Positions 35,447 to 45,053 of a stretch of DNA of 64,000 nt are shown one piece after another. Numbering within the stretch: position 1 is the stretch's first letter; each line of letters starts with the position of its first letter. The notes below the pieces were generated by a model, which was not told the DNA's origin, ran no database searches, and saw only the letters and a program-made list of their open reading frames with translations. The translations under genes were made by a program, and so were the position numbers. Source of the DNA: Paenibacillus tyrphae (GTDB taxonomy: Bacteria; Bacillota; Bacilli; Paenibacillales; NBRC-103111); the NCBI RefSeq assembly GCF_027925525.1, contig NZ_BSDJ01000009.1, forward strand, positions 124,001-188,000, read 5' to 3'.

Positions 35447-36688
35447 TTATTGACTATAGTCAACAAAACCGCTGCCTCCGCAAGTCGGACACGACTTCAG
35501 AGCCGCCGCCTCTTTGCTGTCCCGCACTTTTTTGCGCGTCAACTCCACCAGCCCGAGCTTTGTCCAGCCGACAACGACCGTTTTCGTCCGGTCCTTCTTC
35601 GTTTCCCGAATCAGCTCCTCGAGCACCTGCTGGCGGGAGCTTTCCGTTTCCATATCGATGAAGTCGATTATGATCAGTCCGCCGATATCGCGCAGCCTCA
35701 GCAATCTCGCAATCTCTCTGGCCGCTTCGAGGTTCGTGTCGAACACCGTCTGCTCCAGATCGATCGAGCCCGTGTACTTACCCGTATTGACGTCAAAGAC
35801 GGTGAGCGCCTCCGTCCGGTCTACGATCAAATACCCGCCGTTGTCCAGCCAAACCTTGCGTCTGAGTCCTTGCTCGAGCTGCTTCTCCACCCCGTATTCC
35901 GCAATCGGATCGGTATGAGGGCGAAACTTGACCCGATCGGCAAGTGCTTCGGAACGCGGGGAGGCAATAAGCCCACGCACCTCCTTCAGCATCTGCTCGG
36001 AGCCTACGACCAGCTCTTGCACATCGTCGCGGAACAAATCGCGAAGCAAACGCGGAAGCATTTCCAGATCGCTATAAATTTTACGCGGTACGTCTCCGTC
36101 CGATCGGGATATTGTCTCCAACTGCTGCCAACGGATGCGAAGCTCCTCAAGATTGGCCGCAAGCGCCTCTTCCGGCTCTCCGAGAGCTGCCGTACGCACG
36201 ATGAAGCCTTCCCCGGGCCGCAGATGGCGCTCCGCCATCCGTTTCAACCGGTCGCGGTCGGCGGCGCTGTCGATTTTGCGGGATACGCCGATATAATCGG
36301 CGAACGGCATATAGACGCCGAAACGGCCCGGAAGCGAGAAATGCGTCGTCACGCGAGCCCCCTTGGTGCCGACAGGCTCCTTGACGACCTGGACCATAAT
36401 TTGCTGTCCTACTTTGACCAAATCATGAATGGGCGGCTTTTCCTTCGGCTGCTTATCCATATGAGCCGGCAGCAGATCGTCGATATATAAAAACCCGTTC
36501 CGCTCCAGCCCGATATCGACAAAAGCCGATTGCATTCCCTGCAGCACCCGAACCACGCGCCCGATATATATGTTTCCGGCCAATTGCCCCTGATTTCGCT
36601 CACCCTTGTAATATTCCACGAGCTTGCCGTTCTCCTGGACGGCTACCTCGGTATGCTCTTCGTTGCGTTTCACCAATATACGTTTCAT
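35447..36688 (-). CDS. rng: Ribonuclease E/G family protein
   Basis: Single-strand-specific endoribonuclease for rRNA/mRNA processing. 413 residues from ATG 36688 (GAGGTG 9 bases upstream). S1 domain (about 38-120, GNIYIGRVVRVLQGMQSAFV), RNase H-like and DNase I-like core with the catalytic Asp motif ALTVFDVNTGKY (about 299-310) and IIIDFIDM (about 341-348). The zinc-link CPTCGG (about 403-408) lies at the very end, so the enzyme stops after the catalytic part, as RNase G does. It is downstream of spoIVFB, as in B. subtilis. Confidence 0.95.
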   Translation of the reverse strand: MKRILVKRNEEHTEVAVQENGKLVEYYKGERNQGQLAGNIYIGRVVRVLQGMQSAFVDIGLERNGFLYIDDLLPAHMDKQPKEKPPIHDLVKVGQQIMVQVVKEPVGTKGARVTTHFSLPGRFGVYMPFADYIGVSRKIDSAADRDRLKRMAERHLRPGEGFIVRTAALGEPEEALAANLEELRIRWQQLETISRSDGDVPRKIYSDLEMLPRLLRDLFRDDVQELVVGSEQMLKEVRGLIASPRSEALADRVKFRPHTDPIAEYGVEKQLEQGLRRKVWLDNGGYLIVDRTEALTVFDVNTGKYTGSIDLEQTVFDTNLEAAREIARLLRLRDIGGLIIIDFIDMETESSRQQVLEELIRETKKDRTKTVVVGWTKLGLVELTRKKVRDSKEAAALKSCPTCGGSGFVDYSQ

Positions 36689-36724
36689 GTGCAGCAACAC
36701 CTCGGCCCTATTGTACCACATTCT

Positions 36725-37636
36725 TTAGGCGAAAAGCTCGGCAAGCGACTTTCCTCTTTTTGTTTCGTCAAAGTAATGAGCGAGCACCGCGTGCTCGGGA
36801 ACGACATAACGGATGCGCCCTTTGTCGTCCAGCACATAAACCAAATGATACCGGTCGCGCATAAACAACCGGACCACCTCGGTCACTTTACGGTTTCCGG
36901 GCACCACGATCGGTCCGGCAAGCTCTCCTGTTCCATCTCTTATATTCTTGAACCGCGCTTCCCGATGCACCAGAAAACGCATGAAGCGGTAAGGCGCGCT
37001 GCGCCATTCGTACCAATTGGAATAGAGCAAAAATAGTCCGATCATCAGCCAATTGAGCTGAATGCCGCCTTTTTCCGAGAGCAAGTGCACACCGGCGGCA
37101 CCGATCAACAGCGCGCTTAGGAGCAGGCTGACCCCAGCTGTCACCTGTATCGTTCGTTGATATGGAAGCCACAGCCCGACCAGCACCTGCATAACCTTGC
37201 CTCCGTCCAGCGGCATCACCGGCAGGAGATTGAACAAGGCGATCAGCAAATTCGCCTGTACGAAATAGGAGCCCCATGGCTCGGAAAACAGACCGACCGT
37301 AGTCAAAAGTGAGCCGACCACCATCATCCAGACGTTCTGCAGCGGTCCGGCCAGAGCAACGACAAGTTCCTGAACGGCAGGAACGCCGCCGGGTTCCTCC
37401 ATCGAGGCGACACCCCCGAAGGGAAGCAGTTGCACCTCCCTGATCCGCCACCCGAAGCTCCGGGCAGCCGCGACGTGTCCGAGCTCGTGAATGAGAACGA
37501 TTCCGAACAGCGTTGCCGTTTCAATAAAATATCCCGTCCATACGGATAGCAGCAGCAGGATCGAAAACAGCGGATGAAACCGGTAGCGAATGCCAAACCA
37601 TTCATTCCACGGTCTGCCTCTCCTCAGTCTAATCAA
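36725..37636 (-). CDS. spoIVFB: SpoIVFB intramembrane metalloprotease
   Basis: Site-2-type protease that cleaves pro-sigma-K in the mother cell. 303 residues, about six membrane helices. Zinc motif IHELGHVAAARS (about 49-60) and the third ligand in NLLPVMPLDGGKVMQ (about 136-150); a C-terminal cytoplasmic CBS-like domain spans about 235-300. The TTG start overlaps the spoIVFA stop region by 8 bases, with GGACGTGAT upstream, so translation is coupled. Its partner SpoIVFA is upstream. Confidence 0.95.
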   Translation of the reverse strand: MIRLRRGRPWNEWFGIRYRFHPLFSILLLLSVWTGYFIETATLFGIVLIHELGHVAAARSFGWRIREVQLLPFGGVASMEEPGGVPAVQELVVALAGPLQNVWMMVVGSLLTTVGLFSEPWGSYFVQANLLIALFNLLPVMPLDGGKVMQVLVGLWLPYQRTIQVTAGVSLLLSALLIGAAGVHLLSEKGGIQLNWLMIGLFLLYSNWYEWRSAPYRFMRFLVHREARFKNIRDGTGELAGPIVVPGNRKVTEVVRLFMRDRYHLVYVLDDKGRIRYVVPEHAVLAHYFDETKRGKSLAELFA

Positions 37637-38597
37637 ATGAAATCACGTCCATCGGATTGACAGGCTTACCGTTCTTCGAAACGGCAAAAAAGAGCGTTCC
37701 CGCTCCCTGCCCCCCTGCGGGTTCCGCTACCGTACCAATCGACTCTCCTCCTTTAAACCAATCGCCTGTCTGCACTTTCCCCGGCTCCAAATGCCCATAT
37801 ATCGACTCCATACCGTCGGCATGACGAAGCACCACGGCAAATCCGATATCGTCTTTCGGACCGGCAAACGTGACCAGCCCCGTATCGATAGTCGCCACGG
37901 GCGAGCCCGCCGCCGCTTCTACAAGCACCCCGCCTTGTAAAGGCGTAAACGGAGCGATGAGCTTTCCGGCAACTGGCGGAAAGTAATGCTTCGATACAAT
38001 AGCGACCTTCTGAGCCTCCGTGTGCTTCGCAGGGTTCATTGCCGGAAGAAACGACGGTGCGCTGCCGAACTTACTCTCGTACCATGAGGCAAGCGCAACC
38101 ATATCGAACGACTCGGTTAAAGCGGCGGTTACCCACTGCTTGCCCTTGTTCGCCCAAGGACGGTCGAGAAGAAACATGCCCCATACGGCAGCAAACAGCA
38201 TCCCGCTAATCAGCAGCCGGACCGCAAGCCGTCCGGTGCGGGGGCCCGGACGAAAAAACGATCCGCCGTCGTCCTCCCGGCCCATGCGGGACAGTTCCCG
38301 CTGCCATTTGCGGTTCCATTCCTCCTCCGGGTCGGCGGAAACGTATAAGTCCGGGCCGGGCGGCCCCTCTTGTCGGGAATAAGGCCCGGGCAATCCGCGC
38401 GGATCGTCGGATCGGATTCTCCATTCACCCTCTATGCCCAAGCGATCCCGGTCCCATTCCCATTCGCAAATCTCTCCTCCAGACGGAAATTCGATGTGCG
38501 CATATTCCGTGTTTCTGCCTGGTCGGCGGCCTCCGCCTTCCTGCAGCTTGCGTATTTTTTCGGACCGGCGTTCCCGGACGTTTTTTCTCGTTTCCAT
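37629..38597 (-). CDS. spoIVFA: SpoIVFA, inhibitor/scaffold of the sigma-K protease
   Basis: Holds SpoIVFB inactive, with BofA, until the forespore signal SpoIVB arrives. 322 residues: a long charged, Arg/Gly/Pro-rich N-terminus (1-115), one membrane helix (about 124-145), and a C-terminal LytM/M23-like domain (about 215-318). The M23 fold is visible (VVLRHADGMESIYGHLEPG), but the HxxxD ligands and the HLH motif are lost (GTLFFAV at that place), so it is a pseudo-peptidase, as expected for this family. Operon with spoIVFB; a sigma-E-like promoter lies upstream. Confidence 0.92.
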   Translation of the reverse strand: METRKNVRERRSEKIRKLQEGGGRRPGRNTEYAHIEFPSGGEICEWEWDRDRLGIEGEWRIRSDDPRGLPGPYSRQEGPPGPDLYVSADPEEEWNRKWQRELSRMGREDDGGSFFRPGPRTGRLAVRLLISGMLFAAVWGMFLLDRPWANKGKQWVTAALTESFDMVALASWYESKFGSAPSFLPAMNPAKHTEAQKVAIVSKHYFPPVAGKLIAPFTPLQGGVLVEAAAGSPVATIDTGLVTFAGPKDDIGFAVVLRHADGMESIYGHLEPGKVQTGDWFKGGESIGTVAEPAGGQGAGTLFFAVSKNGKPVNPMDVISFD

Positions 38598-38630
38598 CCC
38601 CGTGCCCCTCCCGCATTCAAGCTATACTCC

Positions 38631-38659
38631 ATCCTATGAGCTTGTACCCGCAAATATAC
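38631..38659 (-). promoter_or_regulatory. Possible sigma-E promoter of spoIVFA-spoIVFB
   Basis: GTATATT and CATAGGAT with 14-base spacing on the minus strand. They resemble the sigma-E boxes (ATA-type -35, CATACAAT-type -10), and sigma-E reads this operon in B. subtilis. Confidence 0.45.
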
Positions 38660-38706
38660 GGACAAGGAGCAGGGACGAACGGATTCGGTGCCGCTGCAAC
38701 TATAAA

Positions 38707-38733
38707 CAAAAAAGCACCCTTCGGCGGGTGCTT
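38707..38733 (-). terminator. Terminator after rodA
   Basis: AAGCACCC pairs with GGGTGCTT around a 6-base loop, then TTTTTTG on the minus strand. Confidence 0.85.
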
Positions 38734-38757
38734 CACTTGGCTTCGTATCATTTTTGT

Positions 38758-39912
38758 TCACTCGTCCTCAAGCAGCTTGTCATCATGCAGCCGCACGCTC
38801 ATGACGAGTCCCATCGCAATCATGTTGATCAGCAGCGAGGTTCCCCCGTAACTGATGAACGGCAGCGTTATACCGGTTACGGGCATAATGCCGATCCACA
38901 TGCTGATGTTTTCGAAAATTTGGAAAACCATCATCGAGACGATACCGATAATAATGTAGGTACCGGCGAGGTGGTTGCAATAAATCGAGATGAGAATCAT
39001 GCGGTAAATCAATACAAAATACAACAGCAGCAAAACGGAAGCTCCGACAAAACCAAACTCTTCGCCGACAACTACGAATATGGCATCCGTGTAAACGACG
39101 GGAATCCGGTTGCTGTGAATGGAAGATCCGTTCAAATACCCTTCCCCGATCAGCGAGCCCGAGCCGATGGCGCGGATGGCGTTGTCCACCTGCCATTTGT
39201 CGTCCTTGCTGGCCGTTTCCGGACTAATAAACGTATTGATGCGGTCCATCCAGTGGGTCGGCCATTTTTTGGCCTGGAAGAACTGCTGAATATCCGTATG
39301 ATAATGCTGAAACAAATATAAAAACAAATAGGCAGCCCCGGCAATGACCAGTGCCCCAATCAGCAAGTAGCTTAGCCTCATGTTGCCGATCCAGTACATT
39401 CCGCACAAGATGACAACCAAAATCATCGCATTTCCAAGGTCCGGCTGGACCGCGACCAGAACAACGGGGATGAATGTAATCAAGCCGACGGGAACGACAT
39501 CCTGAAGCAGCTCAAGCGGCTCCCCTTTGCGCCTGGCAATGAACATCGCCAAGGTTAGAATCAAAATAATTTTGAATAACTCCACGGGCTGAAAGTCAAG
39601 CTTGACGATCGGAAGGGAAAACCAGCCTCTCGCCCCGCCGATCTTTTCGCCGAACAATAGAACGGCAATGAGAAGAAATACGCCGAATCCGTATAAATAA
39701 AAGGAGACTTTGGTAAGTATCCTGTAGTCGATCAAGGTCGTAACCAAAAAAGCAATAATGGATACGATGTAAATCACGATTATTTTTTTCGGTTCAAACG
39801 TAATGACTCTTGAGTTTAGCGTCGCGCTGTACACGAGCATCGTGCTGATGACCATGAAGGCGAGAAGTATGACTACGATGGGCACATCGATTTTTTTCAG
39901 CTTGTGCAGCAC
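38758..39912 (-). CDS. rodA: SEDS-family peptidoglycan polymerase (RodA-like)
   Basis: Glycosyltransferase that polymerises lipid II with a class B PBP for cell elongation. 384 residues with about ten membrane segments. Signatures: RGWFSLPIVKLDFQPVELFK (about 96-115), VQPDLGNAMILVVI (catalytic Asp, about 156-169), and GITLPFISYGGTSLL (about 346-360). The call RodA rather than FtsW/SpoVE rests on context with minCD and mreBCD and is not certain. The start lies 8 bp after minD, suggesting a minC-minD-rodA transcript. Confidence 0.88.
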   Translation of the reverse strand: MLHKLKKIDVPIVVILLAFMVISTMLVYSATLNSRVITFEPKKIIVIYIVSIIAFLVTTLIDYRILTKVSFYLYGFGVFLLIAVLLFGEKIGGARGWFSLPIVKLDFQPVELFKIILILTLAMFIARRKGEPLELLQDVVPVGLITFIPVVLVAVQPDLGNAMILVVILCGMYWIGNMRLSYLLIGALVIAGAAYLFLYLFQHYHTDIQQFFQAKKWPTHWMDRINTFISPETASKDDKWQVDNAIRAIGSGSLIGEGYLNGSSIHSNRIPVVYTDAIFVVVGEEFGFVGASVLLLLYFVLIYRMILISIYCNHLAGTYIIIGIVSMMVFQIFENISMWIGIMPVTGITLPFISYGGTSLLINMIAMGLVMSVRLHDDKLLEDE

Positions 39913-39919
39913 CTGACGT

Positions 39920-40717
39920 TCATCCTATTCCGAGAAACTTTTTCATTTTATTCAATACCCCGGTCTTCTCTTCCATGGGCATCAGCGGTACCGAATCGCC
40001 AAGCATCCGCCGGGCGATATTGCGGTAAGCGATCGCTGCGCGCGAATTCGGATTCATCACGGTAGGCTCTCCGATATTCGCCGCTTTAATGACATACTCG
40101 TCATCGGGAACGATACCAAGCAAATCGATGGCAAGGACAGAGCAAATTTCGTCGATATCGAGCATCTCGCCTTTTTTGACCATGTTCGGACGAATGCGGT
40201 TGATCACGAGCTTCGGCGACTCGACATTCGGCTCTTTTTCCAAAAGACCGATGATGCGGTCGGCATCCCGTACGGCGGCGTTCTCCGGCGTTGTGACGAC
40301 GATCGCTTTGTCTGCGCCGGCTACCGCATTCTTGAAGCCCTGCTCGATTCCGGCCGGACAATCGATAATCACAAAGTCGAAATCGCGCTTGAGCTCAACC
40401 ACAATTTGCCGAACCGATTCCGGCGAAATGGCGTGCTTGTCTTTCGTCTGGGCGGCCGGCAGCATGTACAGCTCGTCGAAGCGCTTATCCTTCACAAGCG
40501 CTTGCGGCAGTCGGCATCGTCCTTCGGCGACATCAATCAAGTCGTATATAATACGATTTTCAAGGCCCATCACGACGTCCAAGTTGCGGAGACCGATGTC
40601 CGTATCAACCATAACGACCTTTTTCCCCTGCAGCGCCAAAGCCGTTCCGATATTCGCGGACGTCGTCGTTTTGCCGACGCCCCCTTTGCCGGACGTGATA
40701 ACGATTGCCTCTCCCAT
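39920..40717 (-). CDS. minD: Septum site-determining ATPase MinD
   Basis: Membrane-associated ATPase that positions MinC. 265 residues from ATG 40717 (AGGAGTGG upstream); an upstream in-frame start would overlap minC. Deviant Walker A SGKGGVGKTTTSANIG (about 9-24), switch I GLRNLDVVMGLENRI (about 42-56), switch II DFVIIDCPAGIEQGF (about 114-128), and an amphipathic membrane-targeting helix at the C-terminus (VLNKMKKFLGIG). Confidence 0.97.
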   Translation of the reverse strand: MGEAIVITSGKGGVGKTTTSANIGTALALQGKKVVMVDTDIGLRNLDVVMGLENRIIYDLIDVAEGRCRLPQALVKDKRFDELYMLPAAQTKDKHAISPESVRQIVVELKRDFDFVIIDCPAGIEQGFKNAVAGADKAIVVTTPENAAVRDADRIIGLLEKEPNVESPKLVINRIRPNMVKKGEMLDIDEICSVLAIDLLGIVPDDEYVIKAANIGEPTVMNPNSRAAIAYRNIARRMLGDSVPLMPMEEKTGVLNKMKKFLGIG

Positions 40718-40736
40718 AGGTCCCACTCCTTTACCA

Positions 40737-41402
40737 TCAAGCGTGTACATTCAAGCCGAACTTGTGCAAATGATGGATTTTGTCGATTTCCATTTTGCCG
40801 TCCTTCACGTAAGCGAATTCCATATACGTATCGAAAGCGTCCCCAAGACCCCATTCGTCGGGAGGACGGCTGATAATTCCCGCGATGCGAAGCTGCGTCG
40901 GCCTCATGTGCGAAGCGGCGATAACGGATCTTTCGTCTCCGTCGACCCCCGCATGCGCCATGCCGCGAAGCGAGCCCATCACATATATGCTGCCCGAGCT
41001 GATAATAGCTCCGCCCGGGTTAATGTCTCCTAAATATAAAATGTCGCCCTCGTGCGAAAACGTCTGTCCCGAACGGACGATTCCCCGAACGATTTTCACG
41101 TCCGGAGTCCCTTGCGGCGCTCGCTCGTGCGAAGGATCCGCCGTCTCTACGGATTGGACAAGCAAGTTGCCCTTTTGGCTGATGATACTGCGCACCAGCT
41201 CCCGCTGCTCTTCGGTCACCGCCCGGTTGCCGAGCTTGACGTGCACATGAATGATCGGGCCAGTTAAAATTTGCTGGTGCGTTTTCTCCAGCTTATGTCT
41301 CAGCTCGGCGACCACGTCGGAAAACTCGCACGCGTCATCGAGCAAAAACACCAATCCGTCCTTCACACCTTTGATCGTCACATGATGTTTAGCTGCCGCC
41401 AT
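40737..41402 (-). CDS. minC: Septum site-determining protein MinC
   Basis: Inhibitor of FtsZ assembly at the poles. 221 residues: a short N-terminal FtsZ-binding domain (about 1-98) and the C-terminal beta-helix domain (about 104-205) with IVRSGQTFSHEGDILYLGDI and GGAIISSGSIYVMGSLRGMA, the MinD-binding face. AGGAGG precedes ATG 41402. It is 19 bp upstream of minD and follows mreD, as in B. subtilis. Confidence 0.95.
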   Translation of the reverse strand: MAAAKHHVTIKGVKDGLVFLLDDACEFSDVVAELRHKLEKTHQQILTGPIIHVHVKLGNRAVTEEQRELVRSIISQKGNLLVQSVETADPSHERAPQGTPDVKIVRGIVRSGQTFSHEGDILYLGDINPGGAIISSGSIYVMGSLRGMAHAGVDGDERSVIAASHMRPTQLRIAGIISRPPDEWGLGDAFDTYMEFAYVKDGKMEIDKIHHLHKFGLNVHA

Positions 41403-41476
41403 AACCGCTCCTACCTCCTAAGCCTATACAATTCGGCTTGGCGCGGGCGTTCTCCTGCTGCCTTGCGTTAAAAAAA

Positions 41477-42004
41477 TTATTCCATTTCCTCGGTCTGCTT
41501 CACCGGAAGACTCTCGAAAAGCTTGCGGATCGGCACGTAAATGGCAAGTGCAAACAACAGGTTGATCAGCATGCTCGGCAGCATCTGATGAAGGAATACC
41601 CACTCAAGGTTCGTATGTGTGACACGAAACAGCCGGAACAAGCCGTAGATCGCCGTATCGTAAAACAAATTGCCGAGCCCGATCACGACCATGCTGATCA
41701 CAATGCTCGAATAAATGCGTCCTTGCAGCATCCCGGCCAAATATCCGGCAAGGCCCATTCCGAACGATACAGGTCCGAGCATGGGCGAATGATAGATGAA
41801 GTCGTGCAGCATACCAAATACGAGGCCGTAAACAAGCGCCGTATGCCGGTTGATATATAATCCGATAAATAAAACGATAACAAGGACAAAATGCGGGTCC
41901 ACCTGGACCTTCGATTGCCAGGCGACGGGAACGAGCCAAGGAAGGAGCGTTCCTTCGAGCAGAAACAACACGGAGAGAATTAACCATAACTTTTTATGAC
42001 TCAT
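41477..42004 (-). CDS. mreD: Rod shape-determining protein MreD
   Basis: Inner-membrane part of the elongation complex. 175 residues, five or six membrane helices, with YINRHTALVYGLVFGMLHDF (about 56-75) and MGLAGYLAGMLQG (about 86-98) typical of the family. ATG 42004 has AGGTGA 5 bases upstream; GTG 42013 in the same frame is an alternative. Ten bp after mreC. Confidence 0.93.
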   Translation of the reverse strand: MSHKKLWLILSVLFLLEGTLLPWLVPVAWQSKVQVDPHFVLVIVLFIGLYINRHTALVYGLVFGMLHDFIYHSPMLGPVSFGMGLAGYLAGMLQGRIYSSIVISMVVIGLGNLFYDTAIYGLFRLFRVTHTNLEWVFLHQMLPSMLINLLFALAIYVPIRKLFESLPVKQTEEME

Positions 42005-42014
42005 GCGGCTCACC

Positions 42015-42863
42015 TCAACCTTCCGGCACTTCGATCACGAATACTTCGCGAAGATGGTTGAAGGAAGCAAACGGTTCGATAGCCGCAACATGGGTAACGG
42101 AATCGCCCTCGTACCGCTCTACCACTTTGCCGATTTCAATGCCGCGCGGGAAGACAAGCCCTTTCCCCGCCGTAATGATCGTGTCCCCGACCTGAAGCTT
42201 ATCTTGTGGGTCGATCTTTGTCATGATCAGCTTTTGCTTGTCGGGATCGAAGCGCTCGATCATGCCGAACGACTCGTTTTCCTTTCCTTTTACGGTTGCC
42301 GATATCGCCTTGGATTCTACGGCTTTGTCATCGATCCCGGTAAGGAGCTGGACATCGGAATAAAAATTGGAAACCGAAATAACGCGGCCAAGCAAGCCTT
42401 CGACGGATTGAACGGCCATGTTCGGACGGATACCGTCTTTTTCTCCCAAATTGATCGTAATTGTCTTGTTCGATTGCTGGAACGTCACCACTTCGGCAAT
42501 CCGGAAGTTATACTTGTTCATCGACTTTTGCCGCTCCGTGAAGCCAAGCATCGCCTGCAGCCGCTCGTTCCGCAGCTCCAAATCATTCAGGCGCGTCGTA
42601 TCGCGGGCGTATCTGGACAACGTTTCCCGCAGTACCGTATTTTCTTCATGAAGCGTGCGCAGCCGGTTCACATCTTCAAAAACGCCGGCGACAAAGCCGA
42701 TCGGCTTATAAATCAATCCCTGTGTCCATGCAACGGTATCCTTTATAAATTTCTCCGGCCAAGTTCTATAACCCAGTTGACCGAAGGTTAGCCCCATCAG
42801 CGCAATAAAACAGATGAGGCCGAGCATCAGGATCAGCAGTCTTTTATTCCCCAGTAGTTTCAA
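42015..42863 (-). CDS. mreC: Rod shape-determining protein MreC
   Basis: Membrane-anchored scaffold that organises PBPs and RodA outside the membrane. 282 residues: a membrane helix (about 8-30), a coiled-coil segment (about 60-100, LRTLHEENTVLRETLSRYAR), and the double beta-barrel domain with GLLGRVISVSNFYSDVQLLT (about 141-160). TTG 42863 follows AAGGTG. In mreB-mreC-mreD order. Confidence 0.95.
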   Translation of the reverse strand: MKLLGNKRLLILMLGLICFIALMGLTFGQLGYRTWPEKFIKDTVAWTQGLIYKPIGFVAGVFEDVNRLRTLHEENTVLRETLSRYARDTTRLNDLELRNERLQAMLGFTERQKSMNKYNFRIAEVVTFQQSNKTITINLGEKDGIRPNMAVQSVEGLLGRVISVSNFYSDVQLLTGIDDKAVESKAISATVKGKENESFGMIERFDPDKQKLIMTKIDPQDKLQVGDTIITAGKGLVFPRGIEIGKVVERYEGDSVTHVAAIEPFASFNHLREVFVIEVPEG

Positions 42864-42892
42864 TGGCTACACCTTCCAACCCGAGACAGCGC

Positions 42893-43960
<1,068 letters not shown>

Positions 43961-43999
43961 TCACGCGGAATGGTTTGTTTGATGCGGCTTACGAGGAGC

Positions 44000-44017
44000 T
44001 GCCGCACTGCTGCGGCA
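44000..44017 (-). other. Hairpin in the mreB leader
   Basis: TGCCGCA and TGCGGCA around a 4-base loop, 73 bp upstream of mreB, with no T-run. Possibly an mRNA stability element. Confidence 0.35.
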
Positions 44018-44086
44018 ACGCATTTGCGGCCTGACGGTCAAGGCTCGTCTAATCCCGAACCTCCTGCCGTCCGGCCCGTTTCTTTC

Positions 44087-44116
44087 ATTATATTACATGA
44101 ATCCAAGCTCCTTCAA
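44087..44116 (-). promoter_or_regulatory. Promoter of mreBCD-minCD
   Basis: TTGAAG and TATAAT with 18-base spacing on the minus strand, overlapping the last codons of radC. Confidence 0.65.
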
Positions 44117-44782
44117 ACTTATGTAGCGCTTGTCGCCGATGACGATATGATCCAGCACGTCAATCCCGACAATTTCGCCCGCTTGGACTAATCGCTTGGT
44201 GATTTCCACGTCCTCCGGACTCGGCGTAGGGTCGCCGCTCGGATGATTATGGGCGCATACGATCGAAGCGCTGCTGCGCTTGATGGCGGCCCGGAACACT
44301 TCGCGGGGATGTACGATGGAGGCGTTCAAACTGCCCATCGACAAGGTTTCCTGCCCGATGACGTGATTTTTCGTATTTAAGAACAGGCACACAAAATGCT
44401 CTTTCTGCAAATAGCGCAAATCTTCCATCAGCAGCGCAGCGACATCTTGCGGCGAGCGAATCGTAACCGTTTCGTTCATCGTACTTCGCGCCAGCCTTCT
44501 CCCGAGCTCGATGCCCGCTTGAATCTGCAGCGCTTTGGCTTCGCCGATGCCTTTAATTTCGGTAAGTTGCTCCATGCTCATGTCCGTTAGCATGCGGAGA
44601 CCGCCGCATTCGAGAAGCAGTCGCTGGGCAACGTGAACGGCCGATTCCTGATATGTACCGGTGCGGAGCAAAATAGCCAGCAGTTCCGCATTGCTCAGTG
44701 CTTGTGCCCCATACAACATCATGCGCTCTCTCGGTCGGTCTTCGCTGGGGACATCGCGCAAGGTCATATTGGGCGATTCCAT
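44093..44782 (-). CDS. radC: RadC/YsxA JAB-domain protein
   Basis: 229 residues: an N-terminal helix-hairpin-helix (about 35-75, LTEIKGIGEAKALQIQAGIE) and a C-terminal MPN+/JAB metalloprotease fold. The metal site HNHPSGDPTPSPED (about 180-193) and the upstream Glu are intact. A DNA-repair role is doubtful for this family; the biochemical function is unsettled. It lies between maf and mreB, as in B. subtilis. Confidence 0.95.
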   Translation of the reverse strand: MESPNMTLRDVPSEDRPRERMMLYGAQALSNAELLAILLRTGTYQESAVHVAQRLLLECGGLRMLTDMSMEQLTEIKGIGEAKALQIQAGIELGRRLARSTMNETVTIRSPQDVAALLMEDLRYLQKEHFVCLFLNTKNHVIGQETLSMGSLNASIVHPREVFRAAIKRSSASIVCAHNHPSGDPTPSPEDVEITKRLVQAGEIVGIDVLDHIVIGDKRYISLKELGFM

Positions 44783-44817
44783 GCATTCCCTTCTTTCTAT
44801 GAGATGTCCGAGTCCTC

Positions 44818-44826
44818 ATTATAGCA
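44818..44826 (-). promoter_or_regulatory. Extended -10 promoter for radC
   Basis: TGCTATAAT on the minus strand, 36 bp before the radC start. A TTGACA lies nearby but at only 11 bases, so it cannot act as a standard -35. Confidence 0.55.
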
Positions 44827-44978
44827 TGATGTTTTGTCAAATGACAGTGACCGACAAAACGTGCCGAATACCGAACTGATGTACGCAGGCCAAGCGGTAA
44901 AACCTATATATCTCTTCGGAAACCGGAGTCGATTTCAGTCCCAGGGCCTGTTGGGAAATGATGGTTGAGAGGCACGAA

Positions 44979-45004
44979 AAGCGCCGGATAAAGGGCGCCT
45001 TTCC
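44979..45004 (-). terminator. maf terminator
   Basis: GCGCC pairs with GGCGC, followed by TTTTCG on the minus strand; a short stem. Confidence 0.6.
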
Positions 45005-45053
45005 TGGAGAAGTTTAAGCGATTCGTTGCGGAACGCCCGGAAGGCGTTCGGCT

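Larger units (their letters stand above)
44783..45053. other. radC-maf intergenic region
   Basis: About 270 bp with no gene. It holds the radC promoter and the maf terminator. Confidence 0.5.

Noticed and set aside
44818-44840. TTGACA/TATAAT pair upstream of radC
   Set aside because: Spacing is only 11 bases; the extended -10 alone is more credible.
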